The translations under genes and the position numbers were made by a program. Of a stretch of DNA of 64,000 nt, positions 16,353 to 25,728 are shown piece after piece (positions within the stretch are counted from its first letter, which is position 1; each line of letters starts with the position of its first letter). Origin of the DNA: Limnobaculum zhutongyuii (GTDB taxonomy: Bacteria; Pseudomonadota; Gammaproteobacteria; Enterobacterales; Enterobacteriaceae); NCBI RefSeq assembly GCF_004295645.1, contig NZ_CP034752.1, positions 1,116,001-1,180,000 on the forward strand, given 5' to 3'. Below the pieces are notes generated by a model that had not been told where the DNA came from, made no database searches, and was given only the letters and a program-made list of their open reading frames with translations.

Positions 16353-16566
16353 GTATCAAAAACCTTTCGCAACTTATGTGGAGAATCTACCGACGAGTCC
16401 TGAAAACTTACAGTCTATCGATGAATGGCTGGTACTCGAATTTCGATTGTCACCGGCTGAGATAGATAACCTGAGTTTTGTTGACGAATACTGGCGGTGG
16501 TTTGAACTGGCTCAAGAGCGGAATAACCAGCGCATTGAAGCGATGAATCAATAATATAGAGGCGTT

Positions 16567-19404
16567 ATGAGTAATACTATCTCTGTAGGTCTACGCCTGG
16601 GAGCGGTGCTTGATAACGCCTTTAGCTCTGTTTTTGGTAATGCCAATACTACCGTTAACCGGCTAGGCCGAACCACTGAAGCCTTATCCCAGCGCCAGCA
16701 GCGCCTAGGCCAGATTATGAGCCGGGCTCTGAGCCACCCCACCCGTAATATTCAAGCACTGCGTACCCAATATGAGCGCCTGGGCCAATCCCTTGACCGA
16801 TTAAGAACCAAACAAACCAAGCTCAATGCCGCCATGGCCAAACAAAAGGCGTTAGCCGATCAGCGCCAGGCTATGGGCGGGGAAATGATAGGTACCGCCG
16901 CTGCGGCCTGGGGGAATGCCACCATGCTCAGGGAGAGCGTTGGCCGTAGTGCCGAACTTAAAGATAGCTTGAGGGATGCACGGATCAAAGGCAGCTTAAG
17001 CGCTGAAGATGAAGCCCAACTGGGTAAAGTCGTTCGAGATGCGGTAAAAGGCACGAACCAAGGCCATATGGAACTCTCGGTGGGTGTCGGCCAGTTGGTG
17101 GAAGGCGGCAGTAGCATGGAGGAGATCCAGGCTTATACCCCATTACTCGGAAAGGCCGTCACCGGGCTACGCGTCAGCATGGATCAAGGTGCCGAGTCGT
17201 TTCTGGCATTACGAGATATGGGCGTTGGCAGTGAAGAGCAAATGCGCCAGGCGCTTGATCAACTGATTTGGTCGGGTAAGCAAGGCGGTTATGGCATGGC
17301 TAATATGTTTAATGCCATTGGCCAGCTTGGTGATGAAATTAAGAAAAATAAGCTAGGCATGAATTCCTTGGGTGATATTGCCGCCACCTTACAAATTGGT
17401 GATGGCACGATGGGAGCCGAAAATGCCATGGCCGGTCTAAAAGGCTGGTTGACAGAAATGAACAGCGATAAACGAGCACAAGCGTTCTCAAGTGCCTACA
17501 AAACTATCGACCCCAACAAAGAGTTTGATTATCAGGCTTCGATGCAAAAAGCCGTGGCTGATGGATATAGCGAGTTTGAAGCCAGTATGCATATCGCTAG
17601 CGGCTTCTTAGAGAAAAGACTCGGCGAAGCGGGTATGGCTGAGATGAGCAAGTACAAGGGAAATGCGGAAAAACAAGCTGAGCTAATGGAGAAATTTGGC
17701 CTATCTGAAATTTTCAAGGATAACAATCAGGTCAATATGGTGCTGGGGTACCGGCAGAATAAAGAAGAGTATGACCGTATTCGCGATGGTGGAAAGTCTA
17801 GTGGTGAGTCAGCCGGTACATTACAACAAACCGCTGATTTACGTATGGACTCACCCATGGAGAAGTTTAAAGCCTTTGGTAACACCCTAAAAGAGCTCTC
17901 CATTACTGTGGGTGATGCATTGTTACCACCAGTCATCCAGTTGGTGGATACGCTGTTGCCAATTATTGGAAATTTATCCGAGTGGATAGCCGCAAACCCT
18001 AAGTTGGTTGCTGGTCTAGTTGGAGCCGCTACGGCTGTCGTGGCTCTTAAAGTGGCCACATTGGGTGCATCCTGGGGCATGAACTTTTTTGTCAAATCTC
18101 CGATGGCCATGTTGAACGTTGCGCTGGCTAATAGCAGTGCCAAGTTAGAGCTATTCCGGGCTCGTATGTTACTAGGGTCTGCCACCGGCACAAGATTCAG
18201 CAGTGTATTCCCTGGTATAGCGGCATCAGTGACCACACTCGGTAAAACCTTTGCCAGCGTTGGGCGAATGATGTTCTTAAGCCCTATAGGGTTGGTGATT
18301 GGGGCTATTGCCGTGGCCGCATTGCTGATTTACAAGTACTGGCAACCCATCAAAGCCTTTTTTAGCGGTGTATTTGAGGGTATTGCCGAAGCCGTTGAGC
18401 CTATCGGTGCCGCCTTTACTGAAGTCTTTGGCCCTGTCGGCGAGCTGTTTAAGCCGCTGGTTGAATGGGTATCCAAAGCCTGGGATTGGGTTACTAAGTT
18501 ATTTGAGCCCGTCAACTCTACGGCTCAGGAACTGACGAACGCCAAGGACGCTGGGCGGTCATTTGGTCAGGTGTTAGGCCAAGCCATCAATATTGTTTTA
18601 CTCCCCTTGAAGCTTATGTTCAAAGCAGTCGGTTTAGTCTCAGAAGGGATTAAAGCCGCGTTCGCCTGGTCACCGATGGAAACTATCAGAACGGTCTGGG
18701 GAAGTATCTCCGACTGGTTCAGTAATACTTGGGACACTATCACCGGTTCGGTCAGCAGTGGTATTCAGAGCGCTTCAGATAAAATCACCAGTTGGTCTCC
18801 ACTGAGTATGTTCAAGGGCCTATTCAGCAGCGTCTTAAGCTGGTTTGGCGTTGAACTACCTGGTTCATTTGCCGATGCAGGGAAAGCGCTGCTAGATGGT
18901 TTAATCAGCGGTATTACCAGCAAGATGGCCGCTGTTAAAGATTCTATTACCAGTGTCGGTAGCTCTGTCAGTGGGTGGTTTAAAGAGCAGTTAGGTATTA
19001 ATTCCCCCAGCAAAGTGTTCATTGGCTTTGGGGAAAACATTTCTGAAGGTGCTGCTATTGGTATCGACAATCAATCTGGGATGGTTGGTAAAGCGGCTCT
19101 CGATTTAGCTTCAGCCACGAACATCCCTCTGGCCAGCCCAACCTTATCAGCCCCCAACTTACTCAATAATAATGTACCAGGTATTCAGTCTCCGGGTGCC
19201 GATGCTATTCGCAGTCAACAGTTCGCCAGTTCATCATCAGGAATGAGCATCACGTTTGCCCCTCAGATTACCGTTCAGGGTAATAGTGATGTTAGGTCAC
19301 AGGTTAACGATGCATTAAAGATGAGCTTCAGCGAGTTTGAGAGGCTGATGAAAGAGTATGAACATCGTACTAATCGCAGTGCTTATAAAGGAATTAACGG
19401 ATGA
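16567..19404 (+). CDS. phage tail tape measure protein
   Basis: 945 residues, the longest phage gene here. Long helical Gln/Arg-rich N-terminus (TEALSQRQQRLGQIMSRAL), tape-measure core with DMGVGSEEQMRQALDQLIWSG and LNSLGDIAATLQIGDG-like motifs, two membrane segments (about residues 480-505 and 560-590, ending IYKYW), and a C-terminal repeat-like part with GFGENISEGAAIGI. It sets tail length and helps DNA entry. Ends with an ATGA overlap with gpU. Confidence 0.9.
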   Translation: MSNTISVGLRLGAVLDNAFSSVFGNANTTVNRLGRTTEALSQRQQRLGQIMSRALSHPTRNIQALRTQYERLGQSLDRLRTKQTKLNAAMAKQKALADQRQAMGGEMIGTAAAAWGNATMLRESVGRSAELKDSLRDARIKGSLSAEDEAQLGKVVRDAVKGTNQGHMELSVGVGQLVEGGSSMEEIQAYTPLLGKAVTGLRVSMDQGAESFLALRDMGVGSEEQMRQALDQLIWSGKQGGYGMANMFNAIGQLGDEIKKNKLGMNSLGDIAATLQIGDGTMGAENAMAGLKGWLTEMNSDKRAQAFSSAYKTIDPNKEFDYQASMQKAVADGYSEFEASMHIASGFLEKRLGEAGMAEMSKYKGNAEKQAELMEKFGLSEIFKDNNQVNMVLGYRQNKEEYDRIRDGGKSSGESAGTLQQTADLRMDSPMEKFKAFGNTLKELSITVGDALLPPVIQLVDTLLPIIGNLSEWIAANPKLVAGLVGAATAVVALKVATLGASWGMNFFVKSPMAMLNVALANSSAKLELFRARMLLGSATGTRFSSVFPGIAASVTTLGKTFASVGRMMFLSPIGLVIGAIAVAALLIYKYWQPIKAFFSGVFEGIAEAVEPIGAAFTEVFGPVGELFKPLVEWVSKAWDWVTKLFEPVNSTAQELTNAKDAGRSFGQVLGQAINIVLLPLKLMFKAVGLVSEGIKAAFAWSPMETIRTVWGSISDWFSNTWDTITGSVSSGIQSASDKITSWSPLSMFKGLFSSVLSWFGVELPGSFADAGKALLDGLISGITSKMAAVKDSITSVGSSVSGWFKEQLGINSPSKVFIGFGENISEGAAIGIDNQSGMVGKAALDLASATNIPLASPTLSAPNLLNNNVPGIQSPGADAIRSQQFASSSSGMSITFAPQITVQGNSDVRSQVNDALKMSFSEFERLMKEYEHRTNRSAYKGING

Positions 19405-20261
19405 AACGCTGGGCCATTTTAGGTGATTTTTCATTTGATATTCTGAGCAGCCCCCATGCCTATGGCCATCGTTCGTCGGTGACGTGGGCCGAACACGCCC
19501 TTATTCAAGGTAAGCCAAAACTGGAGTATGTCGGCGACGAACTGGATGAGATTACCTTTGAAGTTCTGTTCCATTCCCATCTGGTAAAGACCGAAACTCA
19601 GTTACGTTTACTCAGGGAAGCAAAAGAAAAACATGAACCCATGGCGCTGGTTATGGGGGATGGTGATTATAAAGTGCCGTATGTCATCGCCAACGTTGAT
19701 ACCAACGCCAACACCACCACTCCGGGTGGCCGTATTCGCTCTGCCACGGTCAGTCTGACATTAAGAGAATATACCGGTGAATTTACCCGTGCGGCACCGG
19801 GTGAAGGATTGCTGGGTTCTCTTCTGACCTATGTTGATGCTAAGACCGGAACTGACCTGAAGAATATGGCTCAGGAAGCGATCGGCTATGCCAAGACCGC
19901 CATGAATGTGATTAATGCGGGTATCGATGCTTATCACGAGATTAAAGAAAATCCACTATCAGTGCTAGGCGCGCTCTCCGAACTGTCATCAATTACCGGT
20001 GGCGCTATCGGGCCACTGGAACAGTTATCAGGTTTAGCGGATGTGTTCAGAGATGGCCAAGAGCTCGTCGATGCCGGTAAACAGGCATTGGATGATGTAC
20101 GCCAGGCTGTAGATTATCTGAAAGATGACAGTTTATCGATTTGGGATCGTCTCGATAGTGCGGCAGATAGCATGGGTAATGCCTCAAGTTCATTGGAAAA
20201 CGCCAGTTCCAACGCGCTGGCGCTGAGCGTCGGCGTGGCCACCCGGAGACTATTATCATGA
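19401..20261 (+). CDS. P2 gpU-like tail protein
   Basis: 286 residues. The first 130 are a P2 gpU domain: WAILGDFSFDILSSPHAYGH, EHALIQGKPKLEYVGDELDE, MALVMGDGDYKVPYVIANVD and IRSATVSLTLREY. The rest is an extra helical, Ala/Asp-rich region, so it is about twice the length of P2 gpU. Involved in tail completion or tape-measure handling; followed by gpX with ATGA overlap. Confidence 0.82.
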   Translation: MKRWAILGDFSFDILSSPHAYGHRSSVTWAEHALIQGKPKLEYVGDELDEITFEVLFHSHLVKTETQLRLLREAKEKHEPMALVMGDGDYKVPYVIANVDTNANTTTPGGRIRSATVSLTLREYTGEFTRAAPGEGLLGSLLTYVDAKTGTDLKNMAQEAIGYAKTAMNVINAGIDAYHEIKENPLSVLGALSELSSITGGAIGPLEQLSGLADVFRDGQELVDAGKQALDDVRQAVDYLKDDSLSIWDRLDSAADSMGNASSSLENASSNALALSVGVATRRLLS

Positions 20262-20473
20262 CCCAGCAATACCGGTTTCATATCACGACTGAGGGTGAAC
20301 GTTGGGATCAACTCGCCTGGCGCTATTATGGCGATGCTTATCTTTATCCTCAAATCATTGCCGCTAATCGCCATGTGGCCATCACACCCACATTTAAGGC
20401 TGGAATAACCATTGCTATCCCGCTGTTGGAAAGCAAACCATCTTCAGTAGGAATGCCGCCATGGAAGTCATAA
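20258..20473 (+). CDS. P2 gpX-like tail protein (LysM-type)
   Basis: 71 residues: GERWDQLAWRYYGDAYLYP and FKAGITIAIPLLE, the short LysM-like fold of tail protein X. Lies between gpU and gpD as in P2-type tails. It overlaps the next start by 13 bases. Confidence 0.85.
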   Translation: MTQQYRFHITTEGERWDQLAWRYYGDAYLYPQIIAANRHVAITPTFKAGITIAIPLLESKPSSVGMPPWKS

Positions 20474-21600
20474 AAAATAACGTGCCGGTGTCTGATTTTC
20501 GGCTTTTATATGAAAAGAAAGACATCAGCAGTGAATTGGCTGCTTACCTGATATCGATTACTTATACCGATTTTCTTAGTGGTCAGGCTGATGAGTTGTC
20601 TATTGCGTTAGAAAATATTGACGGCCGTTGGTATGGCGAATGGTATCCCGGCCAGGGTGATGAACTGACCTTTGAGCTGGGGTGGTTGGGAGAGGAACGC
20701 CGCCAGATTGGCGTTTTCGAGATTAACGATATCGATTTTCAGTTCTCACCCAGCACGGTGACCATTACCGCTCAGGCGGTAGGTATCAAGAATTCAGTCA
20801 GAACGAAAACTGCCCGTGCCTATGAAAAAATGACGCTGGATAAAATCGCTAAACAAATAGCAGATCGTCAGGGTCTAACCTTAGTTGGCGCTATTGAACC
20901 TATCGCTTTAGACCGGTTGACGCAGCAAGAGTCTGATATTGAGTTTCTTAAAAAACTGGCTGATGAATATGACTATGCTTTCAAAATTGAAGGCAGTAAG
21001 CTAATTTTTCATGCCATTTCTGAGCTTTTACGCCTTTCCTCTGTGGCCACCTTCAAGTTAACAGATATTTCCGGTGGCCATATTCGTGACCAGATTAAAC
21101 AGGTACCCAAAGCGGTGGAGGTTAAGTCACACGATCCCGCTAAGAACAAGACCGTTACTTATGATGTTAAGAACGGTGAAATGACGGCGAAAGACTCTAG
21201 CGTTAGCAAGTCAACAACCAGCGCCGACACCATCAAAACCTCAACCCGTTCGACTTCTCCTGAAGTGGCCACGGCTAAGGCTCAGGCAGAACTGGCAAAA
21301 GCTAACCGAGAGCGTACTGGCGGCAATATTGATTTAATGGGTAATCCTAATTATCTCAGTGGTAATTCAATCACACTGGAAGCCGGTGGTGAACTGAATG
21401 GTGACTACCTTATCCAATCTGCACAGCACCAATTAGACCGTTCCGGGGGATGGAATACCGCCCTGGATATCTGCCGCATCCGAGAGGCCGATATTGTCAC
21501 TGTCAAAGCGGATAAATCTAAGTCCACATCATCTACATCCACACCTAAAAAGAAAGTCGTTATCTATGATGTGAAGAATGGACAAATGGGGAAAAAATGA
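20461..21600 (+). CDS. phage late control protein D-like baseplate hub
   Basis: 379 residues of the gpD/VgrG N-terminal hub family: SITYTDFLSGQADELSIALE, GDELTFELGW, QESDIEFLKKLADEYDYAF and, late, GNSITLEAGGELNGDYLIQS. The hub sits on the tail axis above the spike. The C-terminus has two copies of a short YDVKNGxM motif (about residues 236-245 and 370-376). The stop overlaps gpV. Confidence 0.87.
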   Translation: MEVIKNNVPVSDFRLLYEKKDISSELAAYLISITYTDFLSGQADELSIALENIDGRWYGEWYPGQGDELTFELGWLGEERRQIGVFEINDIDFQFSPSTVTITAQAVGIKNSVRTKTARAYEKMTLDKIAKQIADRQGLTLVGAIEPIALDRLTQQESDIEFLKKLADEYDYAFKIEGSKLIFHAISELLRLSSVATFKLTDISGGHIRDQIKQVPKAVEVKSHDPAKNKTVTYDVKNGEMTAKDSSVSKSTTSADTIKTSTRSTSPEVATAKAQAELAKANRERTGGNIDLMGNPNYLSGNSITLEAGGELNGDYLIQSAQHQLDRSGGWNTALDICRIREADIVTVKADKSKSTSSTSTPKKKVVIYDVKNGQMGKK

Positions 21601-22154
21601 ATCTTGAATATGGCACTGTCTCCGCATGGAACGCTAAAACCTGTCGTATCCGGGTTGACCTTCATGAAAATGGGCTGACCTCTTATTGGTTACAAGTCCC
21701 ACAGGGATACTCCAAAAAATCAAAGCGCCGTTGTCCTGTCGAACTGGGTACGCCGGTTGCTATCCTTCTTAAAGATGATGGTGTAGGTGGTGTATTACTT
21801 GGCGCTGTTTATTCTGAGGCGGAACCGCCACCTATCGAGGATGATGATACTGATTATATGGAATATAAGGATGGTACAAAATTTTCTTATTCCCCCTCAG
21901 AGCATAAGCTGGATCTCAGTATCTCAGAAGGCACTGTGAATATAACCGCTCCGGCAGGCGTAACGATTAACGCCGCTGCTGGTGTCACAATCAATGCCGC
22001 ATCAGGTGTAGCCATTAATGCAGGAGCTGGCGGTACAACGGTTATTGGTGTTGTTAATGTGACGGGTGATGTTATCGCCGATGGTATCTCATTAAAAAAC
22101 CATACTCATCCCGGCATTCAAACAGGTTCATCATCAACGGGCCAGCCGCAATAA
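21597..22154 (+). CDS. baseplate assembly protein V, tail spike
   Basis: 185 residues. An OB-fold region (MNLEYGTVSAWNAKTCRIRVD...LGTPVAILLKDD) precedes a beta-helix with repeats of the type AAGVTINA (residues about 120-140) and a tip with HTHPG; the HxH motif binds iron at the point of P2/Mu spikes. It punctures the outer membrane. Last gene of the third late unit. Confidence 0.9.
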   Translation: MNLEYGTVSAWNAKTCRIRVDLHENGLTSYWLQVPQGYSKKSKRRCPVELGTPVAILLKDDGVGGVLLGAVYSEAEPPPIEDDDTDYMEYKDGTKFSYSPSEHKLDLSISEGTVNITAPAGVTINAAAGVTINAASGVAINAGAGGTTVIGVVNVTGDVIADGISLKNHTHPGIQTGSSSTGQPQ

Positions 22155-22159
22155 GTCTT

Positions 22160-22177
22160 TTTAACCTTCATTAAAAT
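22160..22177 (+). promoter_or_regulatory. late element copy 4 (baseplate/fibre operon)
   Basis: TTTAA-N7-TAAAAT directly after the gpV stop and 31 bases ahead of the gpW start. TATCAT at 22197-22202 would be the -10 box at the same 20-base offset. The gpV-gpW gap of 54 bases is otherwise empty. Confidence 0.5.
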
Positions 22178-22208
22178 CAGTATTCCCCCATCCAGCTATC
22201 ATAGCCGT

Positions 22209-22580
22209 ATGAAAATACTGAACTCCATCACATCAGCGCATTGGCAACCAGAACTGGGAATTCCCGGTTCTGTCGTTGAAGGCTTGTCGGATTTAAACCA
22301 GGCGATTCGGGTCATTCTATTAACACCTAAAGGGAGTGACCCACATCGGCCTGAGTTTGGTTCTGATATCAATAAGTACATCGACTGGCCAGCCAATCTC
22401 ATCACACCTTACCTTGTCCGTGAGTCTGTGGAGGCTATTAAGCGCTGGGAGCCGAGAGTAACAGTTATTCAGGTTATTGTTGATATAGACAGTTCCAAGG
22501 TCACCTTACGCGTTAAATGGAAAGTGGCAGACGGTATAGAAGAAAGTGAGGTCGCTTATGAGCGAACTAGCACCACCTGA
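22209..22580 (+). CDS. baseplate protein W (gp25-like)
   Basis: 123 residues of the gpW/gp25 baseplate wedge family: VVEGLSDLNQAIRVILLTPKG, DPHRPEFGSDINKYID, LVRESVEAIKRWEPRV. Part of the wedge; first gene of the last late unit. Overlaps J by 23 bases. Confidence 0.88.
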   Translation: MKILNSITSAHWQPELGIPGSVVEGLSDLNQAIRVILLTPKGSDPHRPEFGSDINKYIDWPANLITPYLVRESVEAIKRWEPRVTVIQVIVDIDSSKVTLRVKWKVADGIEESEVAYERTSTT

Positions 22581-23682
22581 GTTTGTCAGCATTGACCCCA
22601 AAGCTATTGAGCTGGATTTGATTACCCGATATGAAGAGATATCAGGTAAAAAATTGTACCCGGCTCAGATTGAGCATCTGTTTATTAATCTACTGGCTTA
22701 TGCCAAAACCCGTACATTAGCCAGAATTCAACACACTGGGGAACAAATGCTACCCCGCTTCAGTGAAGCCCCCATTATTGATTACCTGGCGGAGTTGGTT
22801 GGTGTTATCCGTTTGCCCGCACAACCAGCACGCTGTACGTTACGTTGGCAATTCGATGCAGCCATTACTCAGGATATTTTCATTCCTATGTTTACTGTCG
22901 TCGGTAATGAAGATGGTAGCGTTTCCTTCAGTACGGATTTGGATGTTGTTATTCCTGCTGGCTCATTGTCGGCGGATGTTAGCGCAACCTGCCAGGTTGT
23001 TGGCCAACAGGGTAATGGATATCTCCCCGGCAAAATCAACAAATCAGAACGTTTTCTGGATGCGGGTTTATTGGTCAGTAATATCAGTACTACCGCTGGC
23101 GGTGATGATGAGGAAACCACGCCGGCATTACGTGAGCGGATGATGTTGGCACCTGAAGGTTATACCAGCGCCGGGAGTTATGGCGCTTATAAGTTTCACG
23201 CCTTATCCGTTCACCAATCCATTATTGATGTGGTCGTTCTTGGCCCTGATTTGGATAACCGCATACCGCCAGGGCAAGTTTGGATATACCCATTAACCAA
23301 AGATGGGCTTCCAACAGTGGAGCTCATTCAGCTTATTGAAACCAAGCTCAGTTCTGAGAAAAAACGTCCTATCAATGACCGTGTTTTAGTCAAGGTGCCT
23401 GAGATAGTTGAATACGATATTAACGCTGAATTGACGTTGTACCGCTCCGCTGATGTCACCACAACAATCAGCCTTGCTGAAAAAGCGATAACAGCATGGG
23501 AAACGGCAAGAGCGCTGAGGCTTGGGATTGATATTGTTCCTCATCAGGTAAGCAAAACGCTTTCTGTTTCTGGCATATATGACATCACATTGAATAGCCC
23601 GACTAAACGTGTCGTTAAACCTTATGAATGGGCAGTCTGTACTGGCATTCAGGTTCTTCCCGTAGGTATCAGTGATGAATAG
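22558..23682 (+). CDS. baseplate protein J
   Basis: 374 residues from the ATG at 22558 (a GTG at 22546 is in frame but less likely). Baseplate J blocks: PAQIEHLFINLLAYAKTRTL, PRFSEAPIIDYLAELVGVIRL, a central TTAGGDDEETTPALRERM and SAGSYGAYKFHALS. Wedge protein shared by P2 and Mu tails; ends inside the next gene. Confidence 0.9.
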   Translation: MSELAPPEFVSIDPKAIELDLITRYEEISGKKLYPAQIEHLFINLLAYAKTRTLARIQHTGEQMLPRFSEAPIIDYLAELVGVIRLPAQPARCTLRWQFDAAITQDIFIPMFTVVGNEDGSVSFSTDLDVVIPAGSLSADVSATCQVVGQQGNGYLPGKINKSERFLDAGLLVSNISTTAGGDDEETTPALRERMMLAPEGYTSAGSYGAYKFHALSVHQSIIDVVVLGPDLDNRIPPGQVWIYPLTKDGLPTVELIQLIETKLSSEKKRPINDRVLVKVPEIVEYDINAELTLYRSADVTTTISLAEKAITAWETARALRLGIDIVPHQVSKTLSVSGIYDITLNSPTKRVVKPYEWAVCTGIQVLPVGISDE

Positions 23683-24262
23683 CAGCCATATATCGCCCCC
23701 ATTAGCCGGTGATATTCGTTTTGCAGCTCTCAGTCAGATGGCTGAAGAGATATTTGATGAACTGGAGCTGGAAGTTGTTCTGGTTTACTTGATTGACCTT
23801 GTTAACTCTGCCGTTTTCCCTTTTTTAGCCGAACAGTTCAGCCTGTTAGGTGATGGATGGGAGTTAGTTGAATCTGACGATGCAAAACGTAGCCTGATTA
23901 AAGGTGCTATCGAGCTTCACCGCTATAAAGGCACCCCTTGGGCAGTTCGTGAGGTCATAAGACGGTTTGGGTTCGGTGAAGTTGAGCTGATAGAAAACAT
24001 CTATGACTGGACGTTGGACGGCTCCGTTCTGCTCGATGGTTCTCATGTGCTGGGTGATGGTTCAGCTTGGGCCAGATACCGGATAATCCTAAAAGAGGCC
24101 ATTACCAACGATCAGGCCGACAACTTACGCAAAGCTATTATCGCTTTTACACCTGCCCGAAGCTACTTAGAAAGTCTCGACTACCAGGAGGCGGCATTCC
24201 GTCTTGATGGTACCAAATACCTTGATGGCCAATATAACTTAGGGAGCATATCCAATGGCTGA
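23675..24262 (+). CDS. tail protein I
   Basis: 195 residues: LAEQFSLLGDGWELVESDDAK, GAIELHRYKGTPWAVREVIR (the typical gpI core) and AIIAFTPARSYLESLDYQ near the end. It attaches the fibre to the baseplate. The final residues have a repeated FRLDGTKYLDGQYNLG pattern, as in fibre-connecting proteins. Confidence 0.87.
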   Translation: MNSSHISPPLAGDIRFAALSQMAEEIFDELELEVVLVYLIDLVNSAVFPFLAEQFSLLGDGWELVESDDAKRSLIKGAIELHRYKGTPWAVREVIRRFGFGEVELIENIYDWTLDGSVLLDGSHVLGDGSAWARYRIILKEAITNDQADNLRKAIIAFTPARSYLESLDYQEAAFRLDGTKYLDGQYNLGSISNG

Positions 24263-25232
24263 TTTACCAGAGCAAGAAGCATGGGAAGGAGTTAGACAGC
24301 TAGAAACGTCTGACCGGGCATTAGGTGGCCCCGGTGGAGTTATGAATGCACCGTTACGCAACCTGACTAACCGGACTGCTTATTTAAAAAAGGCGCTAGA
24401 TGGTAAAACTGGGGCGGCCTCAACGACAACGGCGGGTATTGTTAAATTAAGCTCAGCAACGAACAGTGACTCAAGTACTGATGCAGCTACTGCCAGTGCC
24501 GTAAAGAAGGCATATGATTTAGCTGATAGTAAATTGAGTAGTATTCCTTTTGCGACAGTAAGTGAGGTACTTGACGGGGGAAGTACAGAGAAAGTTGTTA
24601 ACCCCAAAACTCTACAGAGCAAAGGTAATTTTTATAGTAATGTAAGTCTGTTAACTACTAGCAAGATAACCACAGCACAATTTGGAGCTCGTTTTTGGGT
24701 GGACTATAGCTCACCATCAGCCTACACATTACCTGATATAAGTAATATCGTGGGTTGTGGTCAAACAATAACTATCTGGAATGTGAAAGATACCAATATC
24801 ACCATTTCCGTTGGAAACTCATCCAACAGTATATCCATCCCTATGTCAACAGTAACAACTCTCACGTTAAAACCTACTGAGAGCGCGACCTTCATTGTTG
24901 AACAAGTTAAAGTGTGGCACGCAACCGGTGATGCCGTGTTAAGACTAGCTCCCAGTTGGTCTTTTAATCCTGCGTTTAATGGAGGTTGGCAAAAACTGCC
25001 GTCTGGGTTAATTATTCAATGGGGCGGTGTTAGTACAATCAGTGGCGATACTACAACTATGCTGCCCGTGACGTTTCCCACCGCATTTCTACATGCTGCT
25101 GTAACGATGGATTACACCCCCGCATCAGGTGCTGTTACATATATTGCGGCTTGCCCCGGCTCACGATCCACTATTGTTTCACGGACAGCATCACCCGGAC
25201 TGGGTGGTCGATACATAGCGATAGGATACTAA
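24255..25232 (+). CDS. tail fibre protein
   Basis: 325 residues. Start with LETSDRALGGPGGVMNAPLR and NLTNRTAYLKKALD, the usual fibre N-terminus that binds gpI, a Ser/Thr-rich shaft, and a C-terminal part with NGGWQKLPSGLIIQWGGV of the gp53-like/collar type. It is short for a fibre, so host binding may be limited to this tip. The stop lies in an 18-base tandem duplication. Confidence 0.85.
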   Translation: MADLPEQEAWEGVRQLETSDRALGGPGGVMNAPLRNLTNRTAYLKKALDGKTGAASTTTAGIVKLSSATNSDSSTDAATASAVKKAYDLADSKLSSIPFATVSEVLDGGSTEKVVNPKTLQSKGNFYSNVSLLTTSKITTAQFGARFWVDYSSPSAYTLPDISNIVGCGQTITIWNVKDTNITISVGNSSNSISIPMSTVTTLTLKPTESATFIVEQVKVWHATGDAVLRLAPSWSFNPAFNGGWQKLPSGLIIQWGGVSTISGDTTTMLPVTFPTAFLHAAVTMDYTPASGAVTYIAACPGSRSTIVSRTASPGLGGRYIAIGY

Positions 25233-25252
25233 TAAGCGATAGGATACTAATA
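25217..25252 (+). repeat. perfect 18-bp tandem duplication
   Basis: AGCGATAGGATACTAATA occurs twice back to back (25217-25234 and 25235-25252). The first copy holds the last codons and stop of the fibre gene; the second separates it from the assembly gene. Replication slippage is the likely cause. Confidence 0.9.
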
Positions 25253-25656
25253 TGACTATATTTTTTTCACCCGACCCAATTGGTTTCTATGATTCAGTGT
25301 TAAATACAGATATTCCCAATAACGCTGTTGAAGTCAGTGTAGAAAAACATGCGGAATTAATTAACGGGCAGGCTGACGGGAAAATTATTTCAATCGAAAA
25401 TGGCCAGCCTGTCCTTATTGATAGACCAGCTCCATCAAAAGACGAGCTTATAGCTGAAGCTAATTTGAAGAAAACAACATTACTTTCAACAGCAACATTA
25501 ATTATTAACCCATTATCAGATGCTATTGAGCTCGATATAGCCTCGACTGAAGAAGTGGCAACGTTGAAAGCTTGGAAGGTCTACCGAGTGTTATTAACTC
25601 GAATTGATACCAGTACAGCACCAGATATTGAATGGCCGATACAACCAGATGCATAA
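25252..25656 (+). CDS. tail fibre assembly protein
   Basis: 134 residues with the fibre-assembly pattern: an N-terminal FFSPDPIGFYDSVLN part, ENGQPVLIDRPAPSKDELIAEA, and a C-terminal TLKAWKVYRVLLTRID followed by DIEWPIQPD. It would help fold and trimerise the fibre. Last gene of the prophage. Confidence 0.88.
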   Translation: MTIFFSPDPIGFYDSVLNTDIPNNAVEVSVEKHAELINGQADGKIISIENGQPVLIDRPAPSKDELIAEANLKKTTLLSTATLIINPLSDAIELDIASTEEVATLKAWKVYRVLLTRIDTSTAPDIEWPIQPDA

Positions 25657-25694
25657 TACTGTAATTCAATTGCACCATTGGAAAATGAAAGCGC

Positions 25695-25728
25695 GGCGAT
25701 TTATCACAGTAAATACCTGTCATTTATC
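25695..25728 (+). repeat. candidate transposase-binding repeats at prophage right end
   Basis: ATTTATC occurs at 25699-25705 and 25722-25728, spaced 23 bases, each flanked by GC-rich CG-type sequence, within 20-45 bases of the inferred right end. Mu-type phages carry spaced transposase sites near their ends. Only two weak copies are seen. Confidence 0.35.
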
